64,000 bases of DNA, from positions 2,854,001-2,918,000 of the forward strand of contig NZ_CP090419.1 in assembly GCF_032716425.1 (NCBI RefSeq), given 5' to 3'. The stretch is from Pseudoalteromonas sp. N1230-9. GTDB lineage: Bacteria > Pseudomonadota > Gammaproteobacteria > Enterobacterales > Alteromonadaceae. Positions 17,780-27,591 of the stretch are shown here, in pieces. Numbering within the stretch: the stretch's first letter is position 1; each line of letters begins with the position of its first letter. The notes beneath the pieces were generated by a model. The model was not told the DNA's origin, ran no database searches, and saw nothing but the letters and a program-made list of their open reading frames with translations. A program made the translations under genes and the position numbers.

Positions 17780-18631
17780 ATGCAGTCAATCACCGAAATT
17801 AAATCGTTACGTAGTCAGATCAAAGCTTGGCGTCAAGCAGGCCTGAGCATTGCGCTTGTGCCAACTATGGGCAACTTGCACCAAGGCCACTTTTCGCTAG
17901 TTGAAAAAGCAAAAACATTAGCTGATAAGGTTGTGGTCAGTATTTTTGTTAACCCAATGCAGTTTGGCGCTAACGAAGATCTTGATAACTACCCAAGAAC
18001 ACTAAGTGCGGATAAGCAGGGGTTAGCCGATTTAAATACTGATATCGTTTTCACCCCATCTGTGGAAACCATTTATCCTAATGGCTTAGGTGAACAAAGC
18101 TTTGTCGATGTGCCAGGCGTATCTATGGGCTATTGTGGTGGCTCTCGCCCAGGACACTTTAAAGGTGTTGCAACGGTTGTCACTAAATTATTTAACCTTG
18201 TTCAACCTGATTTTGCCTGCTTTGGTGAAAAAGACTTTCAACAACTGCAAGTCATAAAAACCATGACGCGTGATTTATCTATACCCGTTGAAATTATTGG
18301 CGTTCCTACATGCCGTGAAATTTCAGGCCTTGCCATGAGCTCTCGTAATGGTTATTTATCTGATGAGCAAAAAGACACTGCAAAAGTGCTGTTTGCCACG
18401 TTAAATAATACAGCAACGGCACTCAAACAAGGCAGCGTAGACATCGCAACACTTGAGGTAGAAGCAAAAGCACAGCTTGAAGCAGCAGGGTTAAAACCTG
18501 ACTACTATGCAATTGCCGAGCGCTCAACGCTAAAAGCTGCAACAAGCGAGGATAAACAACTCGTTATTTTAGCAGCAGCCTATTTAGGTACGGTGCGTTT
18601 AATTGATAATTTGCAAGTTGAGCTGGATTAA
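17780..18631 (+). CDS. panC: Pantothenate synthetase
   Basis: 283 aa. HIGH motif in [28 protein letters not shown] and SSRNGYLS are all present. It joins pantoate and beta-alanine using ATP. Directly follows panB, as in most gammaproteobacteria. No panD follows in this window. Confidence 0.96.
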   Translation: MQSITEIKSLRSQIKAWRQAGLSIALVPTMGNLHQGHFSLVEKAKTLADKVVVSIFVNPMQFGANEDLDNYPRTLSADKQGLADLNTDIVFTPSVETIYPNGLGEQSFVDVPGVSMGYCGGSRPGHFKGVATVVTKLFNLVQPDFACFGEKDFQQLQVIKTMTRDLSIPVEIIGVPTCREISGLAMSSRNGYLSDEQKDTAKVLFATLNNTATALKQGSVDIATLEVEAKAQLEAAGLKPDYYAIAERSTLKAATSEDKQLVILAAAYLGTVRLIDNLQVELD

Positions 18632-18687
18632 ATACGCTTAATCTGGGTAAGATGGATTTAAAAGAACACAATATACTAGGGATCAGC

Positions 18688-18927
18688 ATGAAAAAACTAC
18701 CTGCAATTACAGCATCATTGTTCGCTTTGACGCTATTATCAGCTTGCTCAAATAAAATCGAAAACCCAGAAATGCAACAATGCGCACAACAGAACTATCA
18801 ATGTGAAAGCAGTTGTGAACAACAAAGTACCGCAGATGGACTAGTCCATAAAGTATGTAGTAATAAATGTATTGAAGCTTACAATCAGTGTAAAGCGAAT
18901 GCAGAAAAGCTTGGTGATGTACAATAG
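18688..18927 (+). CDS. Small lipoprotein with twin CX3C cysteine pattern
   Basis: 79 aa from the ATG at 18688 (AGGGATC about 7 nt upstream). Signal peptide with lipobox LLSAC, lipidated Cys20. The mature part has six Cys in mirror order: C32-x6-C39-x3-C43 and C57-x3-C61-x6-C68, on what look like two helices. This predicts a disulphide-stapled helical hairpin (C32-C68, C39-C61, C43-C57). I do not recognise a named family. It is 56 nt after panC and may be read through from it, followed by a hairpin. Confidence 0.8.
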   Translation: MKKLPAITASLFALTLLSACSNKIENPEMQQCAQQNYQCESSCEQQSTADGLVHKVCSNKCIEAYNQCKANAEKLGDVQ

Positions 18928-18938
18928 CTCACCTTTTT

Positions 18939-18968
18939 AGACACTGATTACCTTTACAATCAGTGTCT
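18939..18968 (+). terminator. Hairpin after the pan/lipoprotein genes
   Basis: AGACACTGATT and AATCAGTGTCT form a perfect 11-bp stem with an 8-nt loop, 12 nt after the lipoprotein stop. A short T-containing tract follows. Confidence 0.7.
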
Positions 18969-19286
18969 TACTCTCAAAAACTTCCTCGGTTACAATTTTT
19001 TAACCCAAATTAAGCGTCTGCTAATTTTGTTCATATTTTTGCTCATCCTTTAAGCTATTCATATTAGAGCAAGCTTTCGTTCATTAAACTTATCCATATT
19101 AGTGACGAACTGGTTAGCTAACAGTGTAATTATTTCCCACTAATCCCAAAATTACTTCTTACATTAGCAGTACCAACAAAAAAATCATTGATAAACAAGT
19201 GTTTATTTTAGGTCCGCTTTTTGCTGAGAACATTAACGCAATTACAACAGCTCGACGTGATTATTTTAAGGCTAAAGGAAAACAGA
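18969..19286. other. Intergenic leader before opgG
   Basis: AT-rich, no gene seen. It contains two similar stretches (TTCATATTAG near 19057 and TCCATATTAG near 19094) about 37 bp apart, which may be a repeated regulator site. The opgG promoter should lie here. Confidence 0.4.
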
Positions 19287-20951
19287 ATGAAACCAGAAAC
19301 CCAGATTAAGCTCTTCAGTGCATTTAAAAAGAAGACCTACTTGGGCGTATTATTAGCCACCTGTGCAGGCAATGCATACGCTACTGAAGAACAAACTCAA
19401 CCACAAGCAACCAAAGCAGAGGAAGCGGTTGTTGAGCAAAAGCCTGCGATGATTACTATCCCACAAGAAAAGCTATTTGAAGTTATCACTGCACGTGCGA
19501 AAAAATTAGCTTCAGAGCCTTATGTTGCACCTAAAGATTTAGAACTTGAAGCTTTAACAAGTATTGGTTATCAAGATTATCGCGCAATTCGTTTTCGTAC
19601 TGAACAAGCTATTTGGAAAGATGAAAGCCTTTATGAAATCCAATTATTTCACCCTGGCTTTTTATATAAATCACCTGTTGCGATCAATACCCTAGAGAAA
19701 AATGCCGAAGTTAAAAGCTTGCCATTTAAAACGGATTATTACCGCTACGACGCAACGGCAGCCCCTTTAGAGCAAGAAATCAGTAAAGCCACAGAAAATG
19801 CGCAGTTAGGTCATGCCGGTTTTCGCTTACACTTTCCTTTGAATAACAATGAGTACAAAGATGAAGTCGCTGTTTTTCAAGGCGCATCTTACTTTCGTCT
19901 AGTTGGCCCACATCAGGTATACGGTATTTCAGCGCGAGGCTTAGCGATTGATACGGCCTTAAGTTCAGGCGAAGAGTTTCCTGTTTTTAAAGAGTTCTGG
20001 CTAGTTAAACCCGCGCCAGAGGACACGACTATAGTGCTTTATGCGCTTTTGGATAGCCCTTCGGTTGCAGGAGCGTATCGCTTTGAGCTTACTCCTTCAA
20101 CCAATACTGAAGTAAAAACCGAGATGCAAATTTTTGCTCGTAAAGATATTAAAAAGTTAGGTATTGCACCGCTTACAAGTATGTTTTATCACGGTGAAAA
20201 CAGTACCAAGTTCTTTGATGACTACCGTCCAGAAGTTCATGACTCAGATGGCTTGTTAATGCAATCAGCACAAGGTCAATGGGTATGGCGTGCACTTAAT
20301 AATCCGAAAAAACTGAGCGTAACCTCTTTTAGTTATGATAGCCCGAAAGGCTTTGGACTCGCGCAGCGTGACCGTGACTTTAACAATTACTTAGACACAG
20401 AGGCGCACTACCACAATCGCCCTAGCATGTGGATTGAACCTATCAATGATTGGGGCAAAGGACGTGTAGAGCTTGTTGAAATTCCGACAGACACCGAAAC
20501 TAACGACAACATTGTTAGCTACTGGGTACCAGAGCAAGCTATGAAGGCTGGCGATAATTTAAGCTTCAGCTATAAGCTATCAACCTTCAATGCAACCCTT
20601 GCAACGCAAGATAAAGCGAGTGTGCTAAGAACCCGCATAGGTAGCGCGGCATTACCTGGTGAGAAGAATCCACCGCCTAAAAGTCATCGTCAATTCACCG
20701 TCGACTTTAGTGGCGAAAATATTAACCAATTGTCTGCAAACTTCGCACTGATGGCTGATTTAAATATTTCAGCTGGCCAAATCAGCGATAAAACAGTGCA
20801 GCAATTACCAAATAATCAAGGATGGCGCGTAGCATTTAAGGTGGCGCCTGAGGGAGATAAGCCCGTTGATATGCGCTTATCGCTAAAACTACGTGACAAA
20901 GAAATTAGCGAGGTATGGAGCTATGTCTGGTATCCAAATGACGTCCAATAG
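19287..20951 (+). CDS. opgG: Osmoregulated periplasmic glucan biosynthesis protein G
   Basis: 554 aa from the ATG at 19287, chosen for AAAGGA upstream and because a Sec signal peptide then starts the protein (cleavage near NAYA|TE). Family stretches include YQDYRAIRFRTEQAIW, FHPGFLY, GASYFRLVGPHQVYGISARGLAIDT, EFWLVKP, SMFYHGEN and the C-terminal VWSYVWYP. OpgG acts in the periplasm with OpgH to build and branch beta-glucans. The 3' end overlaps the opgH start. Confidence 0.94.
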   Translation: MKPETQIKLFSAFKKKTYLGVLLATCAGNAYATEEQTQPQATKAEEAVVEQKPAMITIPQEKLFEVITARAKKLASEPYVAPKDLELEALTSIGYQDYRAIRFRTEQAIWKDESLYEIQLFHPGFLYKSPVAINTLEKNAEVKSLPFKTDYYRYDATAAPLEQEISKATENAQLGHAGFRLHFPLNNNEYKDEVAVFQGASYFRLVGPHQVYGISARGLAIDTALSSGEEFPVFKEFWLVKPAPEDTTIVLYALLDSPSVAGAYRFELTPSTNTEVKTEMQIFARKDIKKLGIAPLTSMFYHGENSTKFFDDYRPEVHDSDGLLMQSAQGQWVWRALNNPKKLSVTSFSYDSPKGFGLAQRDRDFNNYLDTEAHYHNRPSMWIEPINDWGKGRVELVEIPTDTETNDNIVSYWVPEQAMKAGDNLSFSYKLSTFNATLATQDKASVLRTRIGSAALPGEKNPPPKSHRQFTVDFSGENINQLSANFALMADLNISAGQISDKTVQQLPNNQGWRVAFKVAPEGDKPVDMRLSLKLRDKEISEVWSYVWYPNDVQ

Positions 20952-22905
20952 TAAAAAACTAACTGCAACTGCAATGCCGTTTAAAAAGACACGTGCTTGG
21001 CTTTTTACGTGCCTAGCACTGGCCATAACAGCGTATGGCGTGTGGATCATGTTCGATATTTTAAATTCAAACGGCATGACATTACTTGAGTACGCATTAT
21101 TAGCATTATTCTCTGTAACCTTTGCATGGATTGTTACTGCCTTTTGTAGCGGTTGTATGGGCTTTATTTTACAGCTTCTACGCATTGACCCATTAACATT
21201 GAAACGTCAAAAACCAATCGACGTAAATGCTGATGCTATTGCCCAAACGAAAACAGCCATTGTTATGCCTGTTTATAATGAGGATACAGAGCGTGTTATT
21301 GCAGGCTTTGAAGTGAGCCTTCGCTCGCTTGAAAAAACAGGTCAAATGCCACATTTCGATTTTTATTTACTCAGCGATACACAAGATCCAGACATTGCCC
21401 GCAATGAACTAAAAGCATGGAATGCATTTACAACGCGCTTGGGTGATTTAGCGAAACACACATTTTATCGTCGCCGTGAAGATAACAAGCATCGTAAAGT
21501 AGGTAACTTAACTGACTTTTGTGAGCGTTGGGGTAGCCAATACGAACATATGATAGTACTTGATGCTGACAGCATCATGACGGGTCAATGTATGCTTGAG
21601 CTAACATCAAGCATGATCAATAACCCTAACACAGGCCTTATCCAAACGATTCCGATTCCGGTTCGCCAAGATACTTTTTTCGGTCGCTTTTTACAGTTTG
21701 CATCAATCTTATATAGCCCAATGCTCGCGACGGGGTCTGCTTTTTGGCAAACAAATCAAGCTAATTACTGGGGACACAATGCGATTATTCGCGTAGAAGC
21801 CTTTACACAATGCTGTGGTCTTCCAGTGTTAAAAGGTAATGCGCCTTTTGGCGGTGAGATTTTAAGCCATGACTTTGTGGAGGCGTCACTGTTACACCGC
21901 AGTGGCTGGGATGTGCTATTACTAAGCGACGTTGAAGGTAGTTACGAAGAAGTACCCAGTAATATTTTAGACTACGCAATTCGTGATAGACGCTGGGTAC
22001 AAGGTAATATTCAACACTTAGGCCTGCTCCCTAAGTCGGGCTTGAAGCTGATGAGTAAAATGCACTTTTTATTTGGTGCTACGGCCTATATTTCATCATT
22101 AATTTGGCTATCAATGTTGGCATTAAGCACCTTAGATGCGGTAACACGTGCTGTAAACAGTGATGTGTATTTCAACCATGCGTACCAGCTTTTCCCAACA
22201 TGGCAAATAGCAAAAACTGAATTAATTGACTCGTTATTATTCATCACAATTGGTTTGCTGTTACTGCCAAAGCTACTTGGTATCATTGTCACACTCGTAC
22301 ACCGCAATAAAGCATTTGGTGGCACGATGAAACTCATTGCTGGCGCACTCATTGAAACTGTATTTGCTATTATCATCGCGCCACTTATGATGGTGTTTCA
22401 TAGTTACTTTGTAGTGTGTGTATTTCTTGGCAAAAAAGTAAGCTGGGATGCACAACCACGTGAGGGACGTATGGTTCCGTGGAAAGAAGCAATTGGCTAT
22501 ACATTATTCTCTACGATTACTGCGTTTATTTGGGGTGGTGTTGCGTATTACTACACACCGACTTTCTTTTGGTGGTTATCGCCTATTTTAGTCGGTCTAA
22601 TTTTAGCTGCACCAATTGTTCGATACTCAAGCAGTATAGGTCTTGGTGTTAAAATGCGCAAAATGGGGATTTTCCTTTGCCCTAGCGAGGTAATTGATGA
22701 TGATACTCTCGCAGCACTGCGTGTTCATCAGCAAGAGATTGCCTTACCTGAGGACTCACAGGCAAGTTTTGATGTGCCAGCTTTACCTGACGAGTCACCA
22801 ACGGTCATGCCTATTCAAAGCTTTAAGGCACCTTCAGGTAAAAAGCGTAAGCAAGTTCGCCGCGCACAACAGCGGCTCAAAGCAAAGCTACTCGCTAAGC
22901 TCTAA
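20923..22905 (+). CDS. opgH: Glucans biosynthesis glucosyltransferase H
   Basis: 660 aa from the ATG at 20923 (GGAG 2-5 nt upstream), which overlaps opgG by 29 nt and implies translational coupling. A GTG at 20893 is also in frame but has no RBS. Family 2 glycosyltransferase: VMPVYNEDTERV, DFYLLSDTQD, LDADSIM, SHDFVEASLL, and the QxxRW-like RDRRWVQGN. TM segments at about 30-80 and a C-terminal set (about 380-600). Shorter than E. coli OpgH (847 aa), mainly at the N- and C-terminal cytoplasmic ends. It polymerises glucose from UDP-glucose at the inner membrane. Ends in a basic tail. Confidence 0.94.
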   Translation: MSGIQMTSNSKKLTATAMPFKKTRAWLFTCLALAITAYGVWIMFDILNSNGMTLLEYALLALFSVTFAWIVTAFCSGCMGFILQLLRIDPLTLKRQKPIDVNADAIAQTKTAIVMPVYNEDTERVIAGFEVSLRSLEKTGQMPHFDFYLLSDTQDPDIARNELKAWNAFTTRLGDLAKHTFYRRREDNKHRKVGNLTDFCERWGSQYEHMIVLDADSIMTGQCMLELTSSMINNPNTGLIQTIPIPVRQDTFFGRFLQFASILYSPMLATGSAFWQTNQANYWGHNAIIRVEAFTQCCGLPVLKGNAPFGGEILSHDFVEASLLHRSGWDVLLLSDVEGSYEEVPSNILDYAIRDRRWVQGNIQHLGLLPKSGLKLMSKMHFLFGATAYISSLIWLSMLALSTLDAVTRAVNSDVYFNHAYQLFPTWQIAKTELIDSLLFITIGLLLLPKLLGIIVTLVHRNKAFGGTMKLIAGALIETVFAIIIAPLMMVFHSYFVVCVFLGKKVSWDAQPREGRMVPWKEAIGYTLFSTITAFIWGGVAYYYTPTFFWWLSPILVGLILAAPIVRYSSSIGLGVKMRKMGIFLCPSEVIDDDTLAALRVHQQEIALPEDSQASFDVPALPDESPTVMPIQSFKAPSGKKRKQVRRAQQRLKAKLLAKL

Positions 22906-22915
22906 ACTGAAGACG

Positions 22916-22944
22916 AAAAAAAACCGCTCACTGAGCGGTTTTTT
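22916..22944. terminator. Bidirectional terminator opgH / pstS
   Basis: ACCGCTCA-CT-GAGCGGT-type stem flanked by A and T runs on both sides, between convergent opgH and pstS. Confidence 0.85.
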
Positions 22945-22961
22945 ACTATGTCTGTTGGTTG

Positions 22962-23930
22962 TTACAGAAGGCCTAGCTTTTTAAGTTCAGCCATTGCCAT
23001 TTTGCCTGAAAGTGGCACATAACCATCTTTCTCAACAATTTTTTGACCATCTACAGAAAGAACCATTTTTAAGAACTCTGCATCAATGGGTGCAAGTGGC
23101 TTGTTAGGGTGCTTGTTCACATAAACATACAAGAAACGAGATAATGGGTATTTACCAGTAGCAACGTTTTCTAGGGTTGCGTCAACAAAGTTAGACCCTT
23201 TTTTCGCAAGGGGTACTGTACGTACACCCGATGTTTTATAACCGATACCTGAGTAACCAATCGCGTTTAGTGACGATGAAATTGATTGTACTACAGAGGC
23301 AGAACCTGGTTGCTCATTCACATTGTTACGGAAATCACCTTTACACAGTGCTTTCTTTTTAAAGTAACCGTAAGTACCTGATACTGAGTTACGACCATAA
23401 AGCTGGATGTCTTTAGCAGCCCAGTCACCCGTTAAACCGACATCACTCCAACGGTTTGCTTGTGCGTCAGCGCCACATTTACGAGTAGAAGAGAAAATCG
23501 CATCAACTTGGTCAATACGTAAACCTTCAATAGGGTTATCTTTGTGTACAAAAACAGCAAGGGCATCGATTGCTACGCGTACTTCAGTAGGCTTATAACC
23601 GTAACGCTTTTCGAATGCTTCAATTTCTTTTGACTTCATACGGCGGCTCATTGGGCCAAAGTTTGCTGTACCTTCAGTCAGTGCTGGAGGCGCAGTTGAA
23701 GAACCCGCAGCCTGAATTTGAATGTTTACGTTTGGATAGAAGCGCTTGTACTCTTCAGCCCAGAACGTCATCATGTTTGCAAGTGTGTCAGAGCCTACAG
23801 ATGAGAAGTTACCCGAAATACCACTTGTCTTAGTGTATTCAGGCATATCTTTGTCAACTGCAGCTGCTTGAGCTGATACAAATGTTGTTACAGCCACACC
23901 CATTGCGGCAACGAGGTTTTTGAATTTCAT
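22962..23930 (-). CDS. pstS: Phosphate ABC transporter periplasmic substrate-binding protein
   Basis: 322 aa from the ATG at 23930 (GGAG about 8 nt upstream), giving a Sec signal peptide ending AQAAA. Phosphate-binding segments of the PstS family are visible: [43 protein letters not shown] and IGYSGIGY. No lipobox. pstCAB are not adjacent in the window. Transcribed in the same direction as phoB-phoR, with Pho-box repeats in the gap; it should be induced by phosphate limitation. Confidence 0.9.
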   Translation of the reverse strand: MKFKNLVAAMGVAVTTFVSAQAAAVDKDMPEYTKTSGISGNFSSVGSDTLANMMTFWAEEYKRFYPNVNIQIQAAGSSTAPPALTEGTANFGPMSRRMKSKEIEAFEKRYGYKPTEVRVAIDALAVFVHKDNPIEGLRIDQVDAIFSSTRKCGADAQANRWSDVGLTGDWAAKDIQLYGRNSVSGTYGYFKKKALCKGDFRNNVNEQPGSASVVQSISSSLNAIGYSGIGYKTSGVRTVPLAKKGSNFVDATLENVATGKYPLSRFLYVYVNKHPNKPLAPIDAEFLKMVLSVDGQKIVEKDGYVPLSGKMAMAELKKLGLL

Positions 23931-23990
23931 AGGGGTTACTCCGATTTGTTCGTCCCATTTCCTAACTGCCACCTACTTTAATTACACAAG

Positions 23991-24030
23991 ATGACAGTTA
24001 GATTACCCTAAAATGACACTTTTATGACTT
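23991..24030 (-). promoter_or_regulatory. Pho box array upstream of pstS
   Basis: ATGAC units (TGTCAT-type half-sites on the minus strand) begin at 23991, 24013 and 24024, i.e. on an 11-bp grid with one degenerate unit near 24002. This is the PhoB direct-repeat pattern. It lies about 60 bp upstream of the pstS ATG and overlaps the last codons of phoR. Confidence 0.75.
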
Positions 24031-25353
24031 TGAATTATTTTCTGAAGAGCCTAGCAAACGAACAACTTTATCGCTGCCAAATGCAAACGAAAACGTTGAA
24101 CCTTCACCGAGTTTACTTTTAATATCTAGGTGACTATCGTGACGTGTAAGCACGTGTTTTGTAATGGCTAAACCTAAGCCTGAGCCACCAGTCGTACGAC
24201 TACGCGCCTTATCAACACGATAAAACCGTTCGGTTAAACGATTAATGTGTTCACTGGCAATACCATCACCATTATCCGTCACACTAAACGCAGCCAGATT
24301 ATTTTTAAGCTGCCAATTAACCACTATTTTCCCACCAGGCTTGGTATAGTGAATAGCATTAAAAACTAAGTTTGAGAATGCGCTGCGTAGCTCATCCTCA
24401 GCACCTTTAATATCCAGAGTTTCATCCACATTAAATATGAGCTCATGGCCTTTGTCTTGATTAAGTGACTTAGCTTCAGTTTGAATATAGGTAAATAACT
24501 GCGGCACATTCACAGGCTTGTCGTTATCTTGACGGCGCGCCCCTTCAATACGCGACAGTGAAAGTAATTGATTGACCAAACTATCCATACGCTTACATTG
24601 TTCAAGCATGGTTGTTTGTGCTTTTTCCCACATAGCCGGTGGCGGTAATGTGTCAGCATCAAGCATTTCCAAATAACCAGTCACAACAGTGAGTGGTGTA
24701 CGCAATTCGTGAGACACATTAGCCACAAAATCTTTACGCATCTGCTCAAGTTGCTTTAAGCGGGTGACATCACGTACCACCATCATCAGCTGTGAACTTG
24801 CATAGGGCATAACACGAAACTCTAGCGTTTGATCATAGCTATGGCCACCATCCAGTTCGAGCGGTTCATCAAAACACGCTTTATGCATGTACTTTGCAAA
24901 TTTAGGATCGCGAATAAGATTATCTAAACGTTGTCCGTGATCGGTTGGCCACTGCAAACCTAATACCTTAAGTGCCAATTGATTACACCAGATAATGCTA
25001 AGGTCTTTTTGTAACACCACCACCGCATCTGGAACGGCTTCTGCCCCGTCACGAAAACGACGAATTAAATCAGCCAGCTCATTACGTTTTTTACGATTAC
25101 GATGTTGTAAATGATAGATCCCTTCAAAGACCTGCTCCCACGCTCCCTCCCCTTCAGGTGGGTTAAAACTACGTTGATTTAGGAGCCAATCGCTAAGGCG
25201 ATATAATTGATGATAGTGCCAAATTAGTAGTGCAAAAGAGCCTAAAAATAAAAGCAAAAAAGGCGCACCAACTAGTACGCCAACTAATAACAAGGGTAAG
25301 AAATACATAAACAGGCGTTTTGCTAACGCCTGTTTATTGACTACTCGATACAT
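24022..25353 (-). CDS. phoR: Phosphate regulon sensor histidine kinase
   Basis: 443 aa. Two N-terminal TM segments at about 13-44, a linker, PAS domain (about 95-200; EAVPDAVVVLQKDLSIIWCN), HisKA with VSHELRTPLTV, N box FSNLVFNAIHYT, G1 DNGDGI and G2 GGSGLGLAI. It senses Pst-linked phosphate status and phosphorylates PhoB. Follows phoB by 53 bp on the same strand. Confidence 0.95.
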   Translation of the reverse strand: MYRVVNKQALAKRLFMYFLPLLLVGVLVGAPFLLLFLGSFALLIWHYHQLYRLSDWLLNQRSFNPPEGEGAWEQVFEGIYHLQHRNRKKRNELADLIRRFRDGAEAVPDAVVVLQKDLSIIWCNQLALKVLGLQWPTDHGQRLDNLIRDPKFAKYMHKACFDEPLELDGGHSYDQTLEFRVMPYASSQLMMVVRDVTRLKQLEQMRKDFVANVSHELRTPLTVVTGYLEMLDADTLPPPAMWEKAQTTMLEQCKRMDSLVNQLLSLSRIEGARRQDNDKPVNVPQLFTYIQTEAKSLNQDKGHELIFNVDETLDIKGAEDELRSAFSNLVFNAIHYTKPGGKIVVNWQLKNNLAAFSVTDNGDGIASEHINRLTERFYRVDKARSRTTGGSGLGLAITKHVLTRHDSHLDIKSKLGEGSTFSFAFGSDKVVRLLGSSENNSKS

Positions 25354-25406
25354 ACACTCACTTAACCTTAAGTATGTAAATTAGCTAACTGTTGTCGGCT
25401 AAGGCA

Positions 25407-26096
25407 CTATAATTTACTAGAAAAACGATAGCCTGCACCGCGAACGGTTTGCACCAAACGGTCATGTCCAAGTGGTGCAATCGCTTTGCGTAAACGACGA
25501 ATGTGCACATCAACAGTACGGTCCTCTACATATACATTTGTTCCCCATACATGATCAAGTAATTGCTCACGGCTGTAAACACGTTCTGGATGAGTCATAA
25601 AAAAGTGAAGTAGTCTAAACTCAGTCGGGCCCATATCTAATTCACTCCCTTGTGATGTAACGCGGTGTGAAATAGGGTCAAGACGTAAGCCATGCACTTC
25701 AATGGCTTCTTCTAAAGAAGTAGGAGACACTCGGCGAATAACCGCTTTGATACGCGCCATGAGCTCTTTTGGAGAAAATGGTTTAGTTACATAATCGTCA
25801 GCACCCACTTCAAGACCACGCACTTTATCTTCTTCTTCTCCACGTGCTGTCAGCATAATAATAGGGATTTGACGCGTATATTCGTTTTGCTTGAATTTTT
25901 TAGCAATTTGAATACCACTCCCACCTGGTAACATCCAATCTAATAAAACCATATCGGGGTATGGCTCAACCATCGCTTCAATGGCAGAGTCGTAATCTTC
26001 TGCTTCAATTGCTTGAAAACCATTTTGCTCTAAAACAAAAACCAGCATCTCTCTGATAGGTGCTTCGTCATCGACGACTAGTACTTTACGTGACAT
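25407..26096 (-). CDS. phoB: Phosphate regulon response regulator
   Basis: 229 aa, OmpR family. Receiver domain with acidic Asp9-Asp10-Glu11, phospho-acceptor Asp53 (LLDWMLPGG) and Lys in VTKPFSP. C-terminal winged helix (about 130-228) with [25 protein letters not shown] and [12 protein letters not shown]. Preceded by its own Pho box, so autoregulated. Confidence 0.96.
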   Translation of the reverse strand: MSRKVLVVDDEAPIREMLVFVLEQNGFQAIEAEDYDSAIEAMVEPYPDMVLLDWMLPGGSGIQIAKKFKQNEYTRQIPIIMLTARGEEEDKVRGLEVGADDYVTKPFSPKELMARIKAVIRRVSPTSLEEAIEVHGLRLDPISHRVTSQGSELDMGPTEFRLLHFFMTHPERVYSREQLLDHVWGTNVYVEDRTVDVHIRRLRKAIAPLGHDRLVQTVRGAGYRFSSKL

Positions 26097-26136
26097 TCCA
26101 ATTTATCTCTTTCGTTAGCGAACTGGTTTCATTATT

Positions 26137-26162
26137 ATGACTAAGTATGACATTTTTATGAA
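26137..26162 (-). promoter_or_regulatory. Pho box upstream of phoB
   Basis: ATGAC, ATGAC and ATGA half-sites start at 26137, 26147 and 26158, spaced 10-11 bp as in a PhoB operator. The nearest downstream gene on the minus strand is phoB, 41 bp away. Confidence 0.7.
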
Positions 26163-26241
26163 AGTCTAACGAGTAATTCAAAAAGTACCAAAAAATCAAA
26201 GTATAAATCTGTATTTTTTAACTTTAAATGAGCTTTAATAA

Positions 26242-27192
26242 CTAAAAGTCATACCTTAATGTGACAGCTAGATGGTCTTGATCGGCGTTATTATCTAGTG
26301 AGAATTGCGTATACCACATGTACATCCTTGCCTGTTTTGACAAACTTCGTTCAATACCAATAGACGTACCGGTGCCTGAATCTTTTAACTTACCAAACTC
26401 GCCTTCCGCATCTTGATATTGCGCTAATAACTTATATTTATTTAGCTTATAGGAAGCGCTAAATAGAAAGCCATCTTCACTATCAGAGTCTGATATTTTT
26501 TCACTTTGTTGGTACATTCCACCTAACGTGAAATCACCTAACTTACCTTGTGCAGTAAACCGTGTGGTGTCATAACCAGCCACTTTGCTGTCGTGGGCTA
26601 CACTAACGAAAAAAGGTGTCTTTTTAAATTTACTGTCGCCATACATGAGTGCTGCTGATACGCCCGTTTCATCTTTTTGCTTTGAGTTATCTTCGGCAAT
26701 ATAGGTGACCACAAATTGCATATTTCCAACAACAGGCGAGTTGTAATGAAGTACATCTCCAAGGCGGTTTTCACCATTAAAAAGGGCTTTTACATCACCA
26801 TTAAAATCATTCATTAAATCGATTTTTCCCTGTGATACTTTTAGCGCGGTATCGTGACGCCCTGCGACTATTTGTCCATAACGCCCTTGCAAGCCGACAT
26901 ACTGGTTACGTGCTGTAATATTTTCTTCTGTTTTGCCATCACTATCTTGATCAGCGGCATTTACAGCAAACTCAAACTTATAGATAGCTTTAAAACCATC
27001 ACTAATATCACCGCTTCCCTTAATTCCTATGCGAGAGCTGTAACTCTCAACGGAAGTGTCACTCCCCTCCCCTGTGTCACTATTTGCAATACCTAAATGG
27101 GCTCGGCCATAAATATCAATCGCCTCGGCTGCACTATCAAAAGAAAATAAGCATATAGCAAAGCTCGACAACATAATGACTGGTTTGTTCAT
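26242..27192 (-). CDS. Gram-negative trimeric porin
   Basis: 316 aa. Signal peptide 1-24 (ending AAEA), then IDIYGRAHLGI, SRIGIKGSGDI and GFKAIYKFEF typical of the OmpC/PhoE-like porin beta barrel; L3-like region around GENRLGD; C-terminal RYDF with terminal Phe for BAM recognition. Upstream of phoB on the same strand. Its own upstream region has no Pho box but a dense cluster of GATC-containing repeats, so the phosphate link is positional only. Confidence 0.87.
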   Translation of the reverse strand: MNKPVIMLSSFAICLFSFDSAAEAIDIYGRAHLGIANSDTGEGSDTSVESYSSRIGIKGSGDISDGFKAIYKFEFAVNAADQDSDGKTEENITARNQYVGLQGRYGQIVAGRHDTALKVSQGKIDLMNDFNGDVKALFNGENRLGDVLHYNSPVVGNMQFVVTYIAEDNSKQKDETGVSAALMYGDSKFKKTPFFVSVAHDSKVAGYDTTRFTAQGKLGDFTLGGMYQQSEKISDSDSEDGFLFSASYKLNKYKLLAQYQDAEGEFGKLKDSGTGTSIGIERSLSKQARMYMWYTQFSLDNNADQDHLAVTLRYDF

Positions 27193-27280
27193 AGGACGAT
27201 CCTTAATTTAAGCAGTAACTTAAAAATCGAACATAAACTGTTATTGGTCAAGATATAAGCAAATATTTAATATAAATATT

Positions 27281-27540
27281 TCAGATCACTGATCTACTAA
27301 CTGAAACAGATCAGAATCAGGTTTTTACTAAGTTGATCAGTTTCAGATCAATTTTATACTTACATATCAGGCTAACTTATTGATTTAATGTTAAGGCTCT
27401 TAGTATTTCGTTTAAAAGCTGAGCAGAGAACAGGCTAAGATCAGTATTGAACTAGTAAAATAATGATCTGTGTAGTTTAAGGTTAGTAAAACGCTGATCC
27501 TAACAAGCTTGAGTAAGTAAATCGCTGATCCAACTTGATC
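27281..27540. repeat. GATC-rich operator-like repeat array between porin and fba
   Basis: This stretch has about ten GATC sites in 260 bp (27284, 27291, 27309, 27335, 27346, 27439, 27465, 27496, 27527, 27537). Most sit in CTGATC or its complement GATCAG. Three copies of AGTAAAAYSMTGATC-like sequence start at 27454, 27485 and 27516, exactly 31 bp apart. A TTGATCAG and a TTGATCAA palindrome are included. The whole 27193-27550 gap contains no gene. Confidence 0.7.
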
Positions 27541-27550
27541 AAAGACAATA

Positions 27551-27577
27551 AAAAGCCGGCATAGAAGCCGGCTTTAT
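27551..27577 (-). terminator. Terminator of the epd-pgk-fba operon
   Basis: AAAGCCGGC and GCCGGCTTT form a 9-bp stem with a 6-nt loop, with T run on the minus strand, just after the fba stop. Confidence 0.88.
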
Positions 27578-27591
27578 TCATTTAGTATCAA

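Noticed and set aside
20893-20922. GTG start for opgH
   Set aside because: No Shine-Dalgarno sequence precedes it, while GGAG stands before the ATG at 20923.
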